From: Sarcophilus harrisii
Lineage: Eukaryota > Chordata > Mammalia > Dasyuromorphia > Dasyuridae
Length of the DNA: 64,000 nt
Assembly: GCF_902635505.1 (NCBI RefSeq)
Contig: NC_045430.1
Location: 129,719,425 to 129,783,424 of the forward strand
Direction: 5' to 3'
The translations under genes were made by a program, and so were the position numbers. A model generated the notes under the pieces. The model was not told the DNA's origin and did no database searches. It saw only the letters and a list, made by a program, of their open reading frames with translations. Below are positions 12,108-22,799 of this stretch, piece by piece. Positions within the stretch are counted from its first letter, which is position 1. Every line of letters starts with the position of its first letter.

Positions 12108-12357
12108 AGCTAGATGGCACAATGGACAGAGTGCTGCACCTGAAGTCAGGAAGACTTGTCTTCCTGAATTCAGATCTCATCTTAGACTCTTTTTAGCTAT
12201 GTAATCTTGGACAAGTAATTTAACCCTGTTTGCCTCAGTTTCCTCATCTGTAAAGTGAGTTGGAGTAGGAAATGGCAAAGGACTCCAAAATCTTTGACAA
12301 GAAAACCCCAAATGGGGTCACAGAGTTGGGCACAATTGAAATGACTGAACTATCAGA
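12108..12357 (+). mobile_element. Mar1-like SINE, full length
   Basis: AAGCTAGATGGCACAATGGACAGAGTGC, then ACTTGTCTTCCTGAATTCAGATCTC, TTGCCTCAGTTTCCTCATCTGTAAAG, GACAAGAAAACCCCAAATGGGGTCACAGAG and the end TGAAATGACTGAACTATC: tRNA-related head, core and Mar1 tail in order. Confidence 0.92.
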
Positions 12358-12751
12358 TGACATATGTGTGAAACATTTTTACTACAAATATTTATAGTCA
12401 TAGAGTAGAAAATACTGTGGTAGCTTTTATATGAGTTCTTTTACATTAAGAATTGAGAATAATTTAAAACAAAATTGGCATAATAAAGGGGACAAAATAA
12501 ATTCTAATGAGTATATGTTCTTGGATTGCTTAATGTGGATCTGCATGAAAAATTAAACATGTCAAAAGTCCAAAATTAGTTGCTCAAGAATAGGCAACTA
12601 CCATTTGAACTGTGTGTTCCAGATAAGCATACTAATGGACAGGGTTATTGGTTGTCCATAAAAGTGCAAGTCATAAATGGGCAATAAGCCTTTTTCATCT
12701 ACTTGGTTTTTCCTATGTGAATAGTCAGGACCCTTTGAGTGGTTTTTGTTA

Positions 12752-12992
12752 TTGTTTGGTCATTTCAGTCACGTTTGACTCTTTAGGACTCCATTTAGAA
12801 TTCTTGGCAAAGATACTAGAGTTGTTTGACATTTTCTTCTCCAGTTCATTTTACAGACGAGGAAACTAGGATAAAAAGGGTTATGTGACTTACCCAAAGT
12901 CACACAGCTTGTAAGTTGTCTGGAGCCAGTTTTGAATTCATGTCTTCCTGACTCCAAGTTCAGTGCCCTATCCACTGCACTACTTGGTTTAC
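12752..12992 (-). mobile_element. Mar1-like SINE, full length (minus)
   Basis: Antisense tail GGTCATTTCAGTCACGTTTGACTC, then TTCTTGGCAAAGATACTAGAG, CACACAGCTTGTAAG and the antisense head GCCCTATCCACTGCACTACTTGG. It lies 0.4 kb from the plus-strand copy at 12108. Confidence 0.88.
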
Positions 12993-13309
12993 AGATGTCT
13001 TTCAGGAGAATCAATAATGTTCAGAGGCTTAAGTGTGCCCATCCATTTCTCTAACACTACATCTACTAGCAAAACTAGCAAAATACCATTAAAAAAAAAA
13101 TAGGAACATGCAAAGGATCTTTATCCATAGAGAATCTCATTTCAGTTTGGACATAGTACTAGTTCTCCTCTGTCGAAGAATAAATGTTGCCCTATTTTAT
13201 GCCTCTTTTAATATTGATCATTAAATAAGGTTATCTTTCCTATCTTATTTTCAATGGGCATAATATGATAATTAACATATCAAAATCAAATCATTTAATC
13301 AAAAAAAAC

Positions 13310-13930
13310 CTAATTGATATGGCAAATCAGTTTTGCAAGGTAGCAAGATGTAAGACAAAGAGACATCAATTCTTGTTCTCATAGAATAACAATAAAAATA
13401 TGAAAAGTCATAAAAAGAAAGTCCATGAGTAATAATAGCAACAAAAGAGATTAAGTGCTCAGGAATTAATTTATTTAGTCATCCAGATGACCCTTTACAA
13501 AGATAACAATAAAAATGTACTGCCAAAAATATCTGGAAGACATTAAATGTTCATGAGTGAATCAATCAACATTAAATAACTATGCTTCCCAAATTAAATG
13601 ACAAATTTAATGCAATGCCAACCAAAATCAGAATGGATAGAACTGGATAAAGTGATAATGAAATCTTTCTTTAGAGAAAACTAAATGGCAAAATTATTAA
13701 GAAGCACTGGGGAAAAAAATACAAAGGTAGATTTGCATTTCAAGACTAAAAGATAATGGGGACTAGAGCAGTTGTTATTAAAACTCTAGTCCTTGGCCAA
13801 AAAATGGGAAAAAAAATAGAACAATGGACAAAATAAATATCTCACATATCAATGCAAATATGTATATAAAGGATTAATGCTCATTAAATCACAGTAGATA
13901 AAGAACTTATTATTTAATAAATATAATTGG
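13310..13930 (+). mobile_element. Degenerate L1/HAL1 ORF2-like fragment
   Basis: ACAATAAAAATGTACTGCCA..., AAATTAAATGACAAATTTAATGC, AACTGGATAAAGTGATAATGA and ACTAGAGCAGTTGTTATTAA follow the order of L1 ORF2 near the region kept at 15.1-15.3 kb. Highly decayed; subfamily uncertain. Confidence 0.55.
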
Positions 13931-14194
13931 AAAAACTGGTCTAAATCTAAAGTAATTTTTTTTCTTTCCATCTTGCTAGTTCATTTTTCCAACTATATTA
14001 AATAATTATTTTGTTTTATTTCATTCAAATTCAACTAAACTATAAGTAAACATTAAAACCCTGCAAAAAAGAAGAAAAAACCATGAAAATGCATTTATCT
14101 CATTTGTGAGAGATAAATTTTTAATCTACTAAAAACATAGACAGAGTTGGAGTAGGGGGTCACCAAAGGAATACCTAACTGCAAAAACATCTTT

Positions 14195-14290
14195 AAAATG
14201 CTACATTGCCAAATATATATGCCATCATACTGATTTTGTATAGAGTAACTGGCACATTGTAGGCATTTAATACATGTTTATTAATTGATT
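14195..14290 (+). mobile_element. L2 LINE 3' end (plus)
   Basis: ACTGGCACATTGTAGGCATTTAATACATGTTTATTAATTGATTTT is the L2 terminus. A second similar end lies at about 14545-14620 (CCCAGTACTTAGCCCAGCACTAC). Confidence 0.65.
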
Positions 14291-14789
14291 TTGTGTGTAT
14301 GTTTAGGATCACAAGGTAGTGCACTGATAGAGTGTGGCAAGGAAAAAGGGGGAAGGGGGCTATAATAATTTTATTCAGGGCATAGCAATTCAGGACATGA
14401 CAATTCAGGGCATAAGATATTTTTGCCCAGAAAACCTCAAATAGGGTCACACTCATGCATGATTGAAATGACTGAACCACAACACATGGTATGCAACACT
14501 GCCATAGCATATAGGTACTTTGAAAAGACATTTTAATTTTTTTTTGTATTTATAACCCCAGTACTTAGCCCAGCACTACATAGTAGGTCCTTCACAAGTA
14601 CATGATTAATGAAACCATTAGAGAGGCTCATTTATCAAATTGCCAATGATACAATATTGAGGGGGAAATTAACCTATCAAAATAATAGATCCAAAAAGAT
14701 CTCAATGAGCAAAAAAGACTAGCAGAAGCTAATGGTGAAATTTAATACACATAAGTAAGAATTCCTACACTTCCTATTAGTGGTCAAGT

Positions 14790-15024
14790 CCTATTACAAT
14801 TTTCATGACATCTCTTTCAAATGCCATCTTCTCTCCTCTGATATTGCCACCCTACTGAACAGACCTTCATTATCTGAGCTAATGGAAATAACCTGCTGGG
14901 TTGGTTCCCTGCCACAAATCTTTCCCCACTTCAATCCATTCTACACTCGGTTGTCAAAGAGATCTTCCTAAAGTGCAGGGCTGACCATATTGCACAATCC
15001 TACTCCTGTTCAAAAAACAGTGGC
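14790..15024 (+). mobile_element. L2 LINE, left part (split by L1)
   Basis: The segment resembles the ORF2 end of L2 (GATATTGCCACCCTACT..., CTAAAGTGCAGGGCTGACCATA). It continues at 16891 after the L1. Confidence 0.75.
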
Positions 15025-16877
15025 GGATAGGGCGAGCAAATATAATAAAGATGACAATATTACCTAAACTAATCTATTTATTTAGCGCTATACCAATCAA
15101 ACTCCCAAAAAACTATTTTAATGACCTAGAAAAAATAACAACAAAGTTCATATGGAAAAACAAAAGGTCAAGAATTTCAAGGGAATTAATGAAAAAAAAA
15201 TCAAATGATGGTGGCTTAGCTGTACCAGATCTAAAATTATATTATAGAGCAGCAGTTACCAAAACTATTTGGTATTGGCTAAGGAATAGATTAGTTGATC
15301 AGTGGAATAGATTAGGTTCAAGGGATAAAACAGTCAACAAATATAGCAACCTAGTCTTTGACAAACCCAAAGATCCCAGCTTTTGGGATAAGAACTTACT
15401 GTTTGATAAAAATTGCTGGGAAAATTGGAAACTAATATGGCAGAAACTAGGCATTGATCCATACTTAACGCCGTACACCAAGATAAGGTCAAAATGGGTT
15501 CATGACCTAGGCATAAAGAATGAAATTATTAATAAATTAGAGGAACATAGGATAGTTTACCTCTCAGACCTGTGGAAGGGGAAGGTCTTTATGACCAAAG
15601 CAGAACTAGAGATCATTACTGATCACAAAATAGAAAATTTCGATTATACCAAACTGAAAAGTTTTTGTACAAACAAAACTAATGCAGACAAGATTAGAAG
15701 GGAAGCAATAAACTGGGAAAATATTTTTACAGTCAAAGGTTCTGATAAAGGCCTCATTTCCAAAATATATAGAGAATTAACTCTAATTTATAAAAAATCA
15801 AGCCATTCTCCAATTGAAAAATGGTCAAAGGATATGAACAGACAATTCTCAGATGAAGAAATTGAAACTATTTCTAGTCATATGAAAAGATGCTCCAAGT
15901 CATTATTAATCAGAGAAATGCAAATTAAGACAACTCTAAGATACCACTACACACCTGTCAGATTGGCTAAGATGACAGGAAAAAATAATGATGATTGTTG
16001 GAGGGGATGTGGGAAAACTGGGACATTGATTCATTGTTGGTGGAGTTGTGAACGAATCCAACCATTTTGGAGAGTAGTTTGGAACTATGCTCAAAAAGTT
16101 ATCAAACTGTGCATACCCTTTGATCCAGCAGTGTTACTACTGGGATTATATCCCAAAGAGATTATAAAGAAGGGAAAGGGACCTGTATGTGCACGAATGT
16201 TTGTGGCAGCCCTTTTTGTAGTGGCTAGAAACTGGAAACTGAATGGATGTCCATCAGTTGGAGAATGGCTGAATAAATTGTGGTATATGAAAATTATGGA
16301 ATATTACTGTTCTGTAAGAAATGACCAACAGGATGATTTCAGAAAGGCCTGGAGAGACTTACACGAACTGATGCTGAGTGAAATGAGCAGGACCCGGAGA
16401 TCATTATATACTTCAACAACAATACTAGATGATGACCAGTTCTGATGGATCAGGCCATCCTCAGCAACGAGATCAACCAAATCATTTCTAATGGAGCAGT
16501 AATGAACTGAACCAGCTATACCCAGAAAAAGAACTCTGGGAGATGACTAAAAACCATTACATTGAATTCCCAATCCCTATATTTATGCACACCTGCATTT
16601 TTGATTTCCTTCACAAGCTAATTGTACAATAATTCAGAGTCTGATTCTTTTTGTACAGCAAAATAATGTTTTGGTCATGTATACTTATTATGTATCTAAG
16701 TTATATTTTAATATATTTAACATCTACTGGTCATCCTGCCATTTAGGGGAGGGGGTGGGGGGGTAAGAGGTGAAAAATTGGAACAAGAGGTTTGGCAATT
16801 GTTAATGCTGTAAAGTTACCCATGTATATATCCTGTAAATAAAAGGCTATTAAATTTAAAAAAAAAAAACAAAAACA
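15025..16877 (+). mobile_element. 5'-truncated LINE-1 inserted in an L2
   Basis: The element holds the ORF2 C-terminal region, a 3' UTR and an A-rich tail. It is flanked by near-identical target-site duplications AAAAAACAGTGGC (15012-15024) and AAAAAACAGTAGC (16878-16890). It splits an older plus-strand L2 whose sequence resumes directly on the other side. The 3' UTR from 16446 to about 16850 matches the L1 tail at 30905-31299. Confidence 0.93.
15051..16445 (+). CDS. L1 ORF2p C-terminal fragment (464 codons, open)
   Basis: The frame gives IPIKLPKNYFNDLEKITTKF, GGLAVPDLKLYYRAAVTKT, DQWNR, CWENWKLIWQKL, LTPYTKI, SSDKGLIS-like GSDKGLISKIYREL, WSKDMNRQFS, RCSKSLLIREMQIKTTLRYH, then the Cys-rich CWRGCG and HCWWSC, PFDPA, ARMFVAALF and MEYY. 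These match in order the region of mammalian L1 ORF2p after the reverse-transcriptase core. The endonuclease and RT domains are absent because of the 5' truncation, so the frame cannot encode an active protein. It is not a host gene. That 464 codons are open suggests the copy is young for this window. The codons just upstream of the listed Met (R-A-N-I-I-K) also belong to ORF2. Confidence 0.92.
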   Translation: MTILPKLIYLFSAIPIKLPKNYFNDLEKITTKFIWKNKRSRISRELMKKKSNDGGLAVPDLKLYYRAAVTKTIWYWLRNRLVDQWNRLGSRDKTVNKYSNLVFDKPKDPSFWDKNLLFDKNCWENWKLIWQKLGIDPYLTPYTKIRSKWVHDLGIKNEIINKLEEHRIVYLSDLWKGKVFMTKAELEIITDHKIENFDYTKLKSFCTNKTNADKIRREAINWENIFTVKGSDKGLISKIYRELTLIYKKSSHSPIEKWSKDMNRQFSDEEIETISSHMKRCSKSLLIREMQIKTTLRYHYTPVRLAKMTGKNNDDCWRGCGKTGTLIHCWWSCERIQPFWRVVWNYAQKVIKLCIPFDPAVLLLGLYPKEIIKKGKGPVCARMFVAALFVVARNWKLNGCPSVGEWLNKLWYMKIMEYYCSVRNDQQDDFRKAWRDLHELMLSEMSRTRRSLYTSTTILDDDQF

Positions 16878-16890
16878 AAAAAACAGTAGC

Positions 16891-17345
16891 ATCCCATTAC
16901 TTGGAGGATCAAATATAAAATTTTCTAACATTTTCCTTTATGTTTTCCAGTCTTCTTATACCTTACTTCTCCCCACATACACTGAAATCCAGGTGCCCTG
17001 GTCTCCTTTCTGTTCCTCAGAAAAAACACGCCATCTTCCCACTGCTGGCATTTTCCTAGGCTGTCTCTGTGTCTAGAACTCTTCCCCTCCTTGTCTTTGT
17101 CTCCTGACTTCCTTCGAGGCTCAACTGAAGTCCACCCTCTTTAAAATTTCTTTCACACTCCTTAATCTTGATGCCTTCCCTCTGCGATTATCCCTAATTT
17201 ATTCTATTTTTTAGAAGTTTGCATGTTTTCTCCTCCATCATTCTGTGAGCTCCTTGAGAACAGAGGCTTTTTTGGGTGCGATTTGTTTCTCCAGATTTTG
17301 CATCATGACCAGCATATAATAGATGAGTAAATGATAGTTGATTAA
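16891..17345 (+). mobile_element. L2 LINE, right part and 3' end
   Basis: This continues the L2 from 15024: ATCAAATATAAAAT, CTTCTTATACCTTACT, GGCATTTTCCTAGGCTGTCT, CTCCTTGAGAACAGAGGC. It ends near a degraded AATGATAGTTGATTAATGACT tail, typical of L2 3' ends. Confidence 0.8.
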
Positions 17346-17579
17346 TGACTCAAACTGAAAAATTCAGTTGCACGATAAGATTACAGTTAGATAATAGTTT
17401 GTGTGAAGAACTAGACTTTTTCATGAACTGATTCAATATGGATCAACAGCGTGAACCTGGTGCCCTCTCCCCAAAAGCAAAGTCCCTATAACATTAGGCT
17501 GTAGCAATCTAGAGAGGCAACGTGTCTAGGACTAGGGGGATGATTGTAGATGACATCTACAGCTGAAAACAATTTATTT

Positions 17580-17660
17580 CTAGGTGTCCCATCTTAGGAA
17601 GGGCATTGGCAACCTGGATTACTTACAGAGGAAGATAACCAGGATGGTTGCAGAACTAAA
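17580..17660 (+). mobile_element. CR1/L3 LINE fragment (plus)
   Basis: TTAGGAAGGGCATTGGCAACCTGG...GAAGATAACCAGGATGGTTGCAG matches the CR1 segment just upstream of that at 7920. Confidence 0.55.
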
Positions 17661-17664
17661 AAGC

Positions 17665-17970
17665 AAGACTCCACCAACTAGCATTTATTAAGCACCTACA
17701 ATGTGCCAGGTACTCTCCCAGGCACTCAAGACACTAAGAACAAAAATCAAGTCATCTCTGCCTTCAAGGAGTTTATATTCTTTTTTTTTTGTTGTTGTTG
17801 AGGCAATTGGGGTTAAGTGACTTGCCCAAGGTTCCACAGTTAGTGATAAGTGTCTGAGGCTGAATTTGAACTCAAGTCCTCCTGACTTCAGCACTGGTGC
17901 TCTATCCACTGTGCCATCTGGAGTTTATATTCTTTAAGGGAGGACATTTACAAAAGTAAAGATTAAAGAT
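17665..17970 (-). mobile_element. L2 LINE 3' end (minus), split by a SINE
   Basis: GCATTTATTAAGCACCTACAATGTGCCAGG...CTGCCTTCAAGGAGTTTATATTCT continues as TTAAGGGAGGACATTTACAAA after the SINE at 17784-17919. Confidence 0.7.
17784..17919 (-). mobile_element. WSINE1-like SINE (minus) with perfect target duplication
   Basis: This short tRNA-derived SINE has a T-rich antisense tail, then AGGCAATTGGGGTTAAGTGACTTGCCC and the antisense head CTATCCACTGTGCCATCT. Perfect 16-bp duplications GGAGTTTATATTCTTT flank it at 17768-17783 and 17920-17935. Confidence 0.92.
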
Positions 17971-18094
17971 AGGAACTGGACCTATGATTTATTCCATAGA
18001 GAAGATTCCCTTCCCCATTGTCATTCAGTTTCTGCTCTGCAATTTATTGATTGCAAGAATTACCCTAGAAAGGGTAAGTAAGTGACTGGTCCAG

Positions 18095-18420
18095 GGTCAA
18101 TTTAATTCTATAAACATATATTAAGCACCTACTATGTACTAGGGGCTGTGCTAAATGCTGCTGTTTGTCTTTCATTCTCAAGGTGAACCATGACATCAGG
18201 GAGATAAGGCTGTGACAAGCAAGTGAATTGGATTTCAGTGAGGGAGTTCTGTGCAAGGTCACCTACCTCACTTTCCCCCTCCAGAGCCATCAGAGCCCAG
18301 TGGCCAGATATGGATATATTTATATTACTAGATAAATGCTAGGAATACAAATAAAGAAAAGAGAAAGTCTCTGCCCTCAAGGACTTTGTAATCTAATGGG
18401 AAAAGACAATGTGTCAAAGG
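18095..18420 (-). mobile_element. L2 LINE 3' end (minus), split by a SINE
   Basis: TATTAAGCACCTACTATGTACTAGGGGCTGTGCTAAATGCT resumes as AATGCTAGGAATACAAATAAAG...CCTCAAGGACTTTGTAATCTAATGGG after the insertion at 18160-18332. Confidence 0.75.
18160..18332 (+). mobile_element. Third SINE type (possibly RTE-tailed), plus
   Basis: GCTGTTTGTCTTTCATTCTCAAGGTGAACCATGACATCAGGGAG...GTGAATTGGATTTCAGTGAGGGAG...AAGGTCACCTACCTCACTTTC matches a distinct marsupial SINE whose family name I do not hold with certainty. 8-bp duplication TAAATGCT at 18152-18159 and 18333-18340. Confidence 0.75.
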
Positions 18421-18424
18421 AAGC

Positions 18425-20380
18425 TGAAATTCCTTCCAGAACTGGTTCAGTGCTAGGAGAGGAGGAGAATGTTGTTCTAAGAAGCCTTGGAGACCTAGGG
18501 ATGAAAAAAGGAGTTAGTAGGAGGGTTGTAAGTTCTTTATAGAGGCAGGCTTTGGAAGTTTGGTTCACCCTCAAAGCCTTCAATCAAAGAGGCAACTGAG
18601 GATGAGTTAGAAAGGTATGCAGACCTAGGTCACTTTTCATGGATAAGATTTCAGTTGATCATCTTATACACATGGGGAGGTGGGGAAAGGGGTTGGTCAC
18701 TTAGTGTCAGAAAAGGAACATGGGTTCAGGTCAAGGTAATTTTACTGGGGGAAGCACTAGTAAGCCACAGGGGATTAGGAATGACAGCACTTGAACAATG
18801 GTTTTTATTTTTTTAATTTTTTAAAATAAACAACTGATGACCCTTGAGTAGAACTAGCTCACTCCACCCAAAATGGAAGCTACAATTTGATAGTAAAAGT
18901 TTAACTGAACTTTATCTATTAGTACCCTCAGGATTCTTATCAGCTCAAGTCTTAGGAGGAATCTGACCCCAACTACTCTTCTCTTTTTCTCTCTAATGTT
19001 CCTTAATTAAATATACAGCTTGAATAGTTTGCCTTGGCAAAGCCAAATTGGTTGATAAAATCTTGATACTTAAGCATCGTGATTGCTCTGGCCCCACTTT
19101 CTCAGGGCCAGCCCTAAGGCATTTCCCTCCTGCCTCCCTTCTTCTCTGTCATCAATTCAATCTGCCAATATTTCCTTCAAAGATACAGTGAGAACAGTTT
19201 CCCCTAACCTATGGGTACCTTGTAAACCTCAGGTCTCTGGGGAGGGGAAAGGATTGGGCTTACCTCTCAGCTCGGTTTCTATATAGCATTGGTCCTACCC
19301 AGTCCATGCTCAAAGCTAGCACTTCCAGTTACTAAGCTGGAATCTTGGGACCCTTTCTAGGCTGATTAAGATACCCTAGATTCCTAGACTCCTACATCCC
19401 TAGGCAGACTAGTGGTATCTCTGCACCTAACACAGGGGGGAGAAAAGAATGTATGGGACGAAGATCCAGACCTATTTCTCATAGTCCCTTGGCTTCAGGA
19501 GGCAAAAGAAATTCTAGGCCTTTACTTTCCTTTTACCTCATGGCATGTGGAAAGGAATCACTTCTTTCCTCAGATGCAGAAAACCACTGTGAGTGTTTCA
19601 TTAGATTTTAAAGACAATGACATTTCTGACTACACAATCAATAGAAAAACACTGCTCCTCCCAACCATGTGGCAGAACAAGTTTGAATGTCCACAAATGC
19701 TCCAGTTCCCCAATCTCCTGGATGCAGCTCCCTCCTGTCTTATAGGTGGAAGATGCTATTTTAGCAAACTGACTGACCATATTTGCACAAGTGTTAATAG
19801 TTAAATCTGCTTGCCTTCCAGATCTGTCCTCTCCATTATGAATCTCACCACTGGCATTCAAGCAAGCAAAATGAAATGAGCACAGAGTAAAGTAGCCATG
19901 TAGATTTGAATACGTGCATACAGACAAAATATTTAAAAGAATCCTGTTTACAAAGGTGGCAGGGATCTGAGGCAGGTGTAGATTGCTTCAGATTGATTCT
20001 CTGCATGGAGCCTATTAAGGAGTCAATAGCATTTCTCTATGGGAAGTGCATTGGGAAGACTGTGTGAAACATGGATCAAACGACTATAAGTGGTTCTGGT
20101 TGATAAACCACTGGTTAGTGGTTGGGAGGAGCCTTTTTCAATTGGCTACAGAGTAGAAATTATAAATTTCTCTAAAAGACTGAATTAGTTTCACCTCATT
20201 GTCTTCATCTGTGTGTGGTGATAGGATCCAGAAAAAGGCAAAGCTGAAATAAAAACCTCCCTCCCTCCCTCCAAGGCTTTTTGGTCCCCAAGAAATAGGG
20301 CTTCCTTGACCTTTTCATTTTTTTTTTCCACTCTGGGTACAAGGATCAGAGTCTTTGCCCATGGGAGGGCAAACTAGAGA
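18425..20380. other. Unassigned intergenic sequence
   Basis: The 130-codon plus frame at 19412-19804 and the 108-codon minus frame at 19601-19927 overlap each other, show no recognisable domain and no splice logic. A short (CCCT)n run lies at about 20257-20272. Confidence 0.4.
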
Positions 20381-20384
20381 AAAC

Positions 20385-20632
20385 TGAGAGGAAGGAAGGA
20401 AAACTGTTTTTATCAAGCACTTACTTGGTGCAGCAATGTGCTAAGACTTTACATATTATCACATTTCATTCTCACAACAGCCCTTTGAGGTAGGTGTTAT
20501 CATCTCCATTTTACAGTTGAGGAAACTGAGGCAGACACAGGTTAAGTGATTTGCCCAGGGTCTCCAATAAGTGTCTGAAATTTTGGCTCTCAGCACAATG
20601 CTTTTTCTACTGTGCCACCTAGCTGTTTGGCA
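20385..20632 (-). mobile_element. CORE-SINE, MIR/Ther2-type (minus), near full length
   Basis: TATCAAGCACTTACTTGG, CATTCTCACAACAGCCCTTTGAGGTAGG, CAGTTGAGGAAACTGAGGC, GTTAAGTGATTTGCCCAGGGTC and the antisense tRNA-like head CTACTGTGCCACCTAGCTG. Confidence 0.82.
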
Positions 20633-20924
20633 TAGGAATATAGGTCAGATGTTTTAGGCAGCACAATATCAGTGTCTCCAGGAGCAAAAAGCAATTTTTA
20701 AGAGTGACCTTCAGGACCCCAGACCAGCAGAAGGATTCACATTTGGCAGTTGTGCTGCATCAGGACTGGACCTGGCAGGACTAATGCTATGTAAGAATTG
20801 AGTTAAGTTTGAGCCTACTTACCCAGAGACTGAAATGGTCTTTCTCCAGCTCCTTTTCTCCATCCCCAGATTCCCTCTACTGTGATTTATGGTTATATCA
20901 ATATACTTGTCAAATCATACGGCT

Positions 20925-21030
20925 AATCAATCAACAAGTATTTATTAAACTCTTCCTATGTCCCGTATACTAGGAATACAAATAAAAGGAAGAAAATGTC
21001 CTCAGCTGCAAAGAGCATACATCAAAGTTG
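20925..21030 (-). mobile_element. L2 LINE 3' end (minus)
   Basis: AATCAATCAACAAGTATTTATTAAACTCTTCCTATG...ACTAGGAATACAAATAAAAGG is the antisense L2 3' end. Confidence 0.65.
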
Positions 21031-21455
21031 GGAAGCCCAGGGTTTAAGGTCTGTGTCTGCCATGCTACTCTGAATGAGTCATACATCCTCTTAATATAAC
21101 CCCAGGCAACTCTGGGTAAGACTAAGTTGTAGAACTGCATTGGAAGAGGGAGTTATCTGCAGTTTCCAGTGCCAACAAAGTCACTATTGGGGTTCCAACC
21201 CTGCCACAAACCCAATTAACCTACTTATCCTGCTTAAACCTATTTAAAGGCCGTAGTATGTCATATCAAATAGGTTTGGCAAATGTTGCTTTGGACTATA
21301 TCCCGCTCTCCTGAAGCTCTTCAATTGTGGCTTCTGCTTGGTCCAAGAATCCGTCTCATCTCCAGAATTTTTCCTCCAAGAAACTGGCATTGTTTAGGAA
21401 TTCTCTGCTTCTCCCCAGGTAGCTCAGCCCTCTCAACAGCCACTGCTCTTCTTAA

Positions 21456-21527
21456 AAAGAGAGAAAAAGAGAGGGAGGAGGAGAGACAGAGACAAAGAGA
21501 CAGTGACAGAGAGACAGAGAGAGTGTG
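21456..21527 (+). repeat. GA-rich microsatellite
   Basis: Irregular GAGA/GACAGA units. The Glu/Arg-rich reading frame across it is an artefact. Confidence 0.85.
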
Positions 21528-22524
21528 TCAATCTTATTTTCTTGGGGTATTAAAAAAGACTTAAATAAACTATATAACAAATCGAAAACTACACTATATA
21601 CAACAGGTATTTCTTTCTTTATATAAAGCTAATTATCAGCCATTACCTGGAAACAAAGGAAAATTACTTGCAATTATCTGAAGTTGAAGTAAAATAGCAA
21701 GTTTTGAAAGTTTTTGACTCCCCTCCTACAAAGCCCATTAATAGACATAAAGGAGAAATAATACCACTTTGATTCAGAGTAACTCAGTATATCAGAACAT
21801 GATTCACTTCTTAAGAGGAGGTGGGTGAGAAGGATCTACCTTTAAAGAAGCCCAATTAAAGTAATTACCATTGTGACAAAAATTACTGTTTTTAAGAGAC
21901 TGAAGTCCTCTATTGGAGAACAGATTCAGAGGGGAGGAAAAAAATGCCACATGCCCAGCATTATTAATGATAACGAGAGCAGTGTATTGTTTAAACTGAT
22001 CTACTTAAGTCCTCCCCTGTTCCCACTCTTTGTGCATACAGTCACCATTTTGGGAACTGTCACACTTCTCAAGTTTTAAAGGAATTGTCGGTGCTAAACC
22101 AAAGCCCTTCCACGTGTGTTAGGCTTCACGTGTGCCTGTGGGTGAAGAGATAGGATGCTCAAGGTTATGAGACAAGATGGATGCCATATTTTCTTGAGAC
22201 TTAGACTTTTTCTCCTACAAGGCATGGCTATTTAATCACCTTCCTGCAGAGCATTAATAAGAATTAAAGTATTCATAAAGGATTGTGAGAAACAAGATTC
22301 AGAGAATTTGCAACTCAGAGCCCCTTATAGGATAGGGTGCTGAAGAAGCTCTAAGGACAGAGACTATTAACATTTGAAACTGCTTATTCCAGAGAGTAAT
22401 GTAGTCGTTGCCTGGTTCCTTGCTGGAATAACGTTCACTTCTTATCCATTTCCTAGTAGCAGGAGGAGCAACATTAATGCCCTGATACCTGGGGGAGCCA
22501 TCTCCTGGTCTGAGCATCAATCAC

Positions 22525-22630
22525 TCAGTAAACATCTAAGTGCTCACTATTTTGCCAGATACTGTGCTAAGGTCTGGAGATAAAAAAGCGCAAAAAACAG
22601 CCCCTTGCCCTCATGAAGCATCCCAGGTGG
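22525..22630 (-). mobile_element. L2 LINE 3' end (minus)
   Basis: CAGTAAACATCTAAGTGCTCAC...GATACTGTGCTAAGGTCTGGAGATAAA...CCCTTGCCCTCATGAAGC is antisense L2 3' sequence. Confidence 0.6.
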
Positions 22631-22799
22631 TTTCTTATCATATCTTGTGTAAACAGTGGTGCTGATGGCATTATGGGAGGAAACTTGCTTTATGGCCTCA
22701 ATAATCCATAGTCCCCACTCGATACTGAGTTGATCAAGAGAGGGGAGAGTCATCTTTTCAAACAACCTTCAGCATAACTACAGAAGCACAAAGAATTGC

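Noticed and set aside
19412-19927. 130- and 108-codon frames on opposite strands
   Set aside because: They are mutually antisense, without recognisable domains or splice logic.
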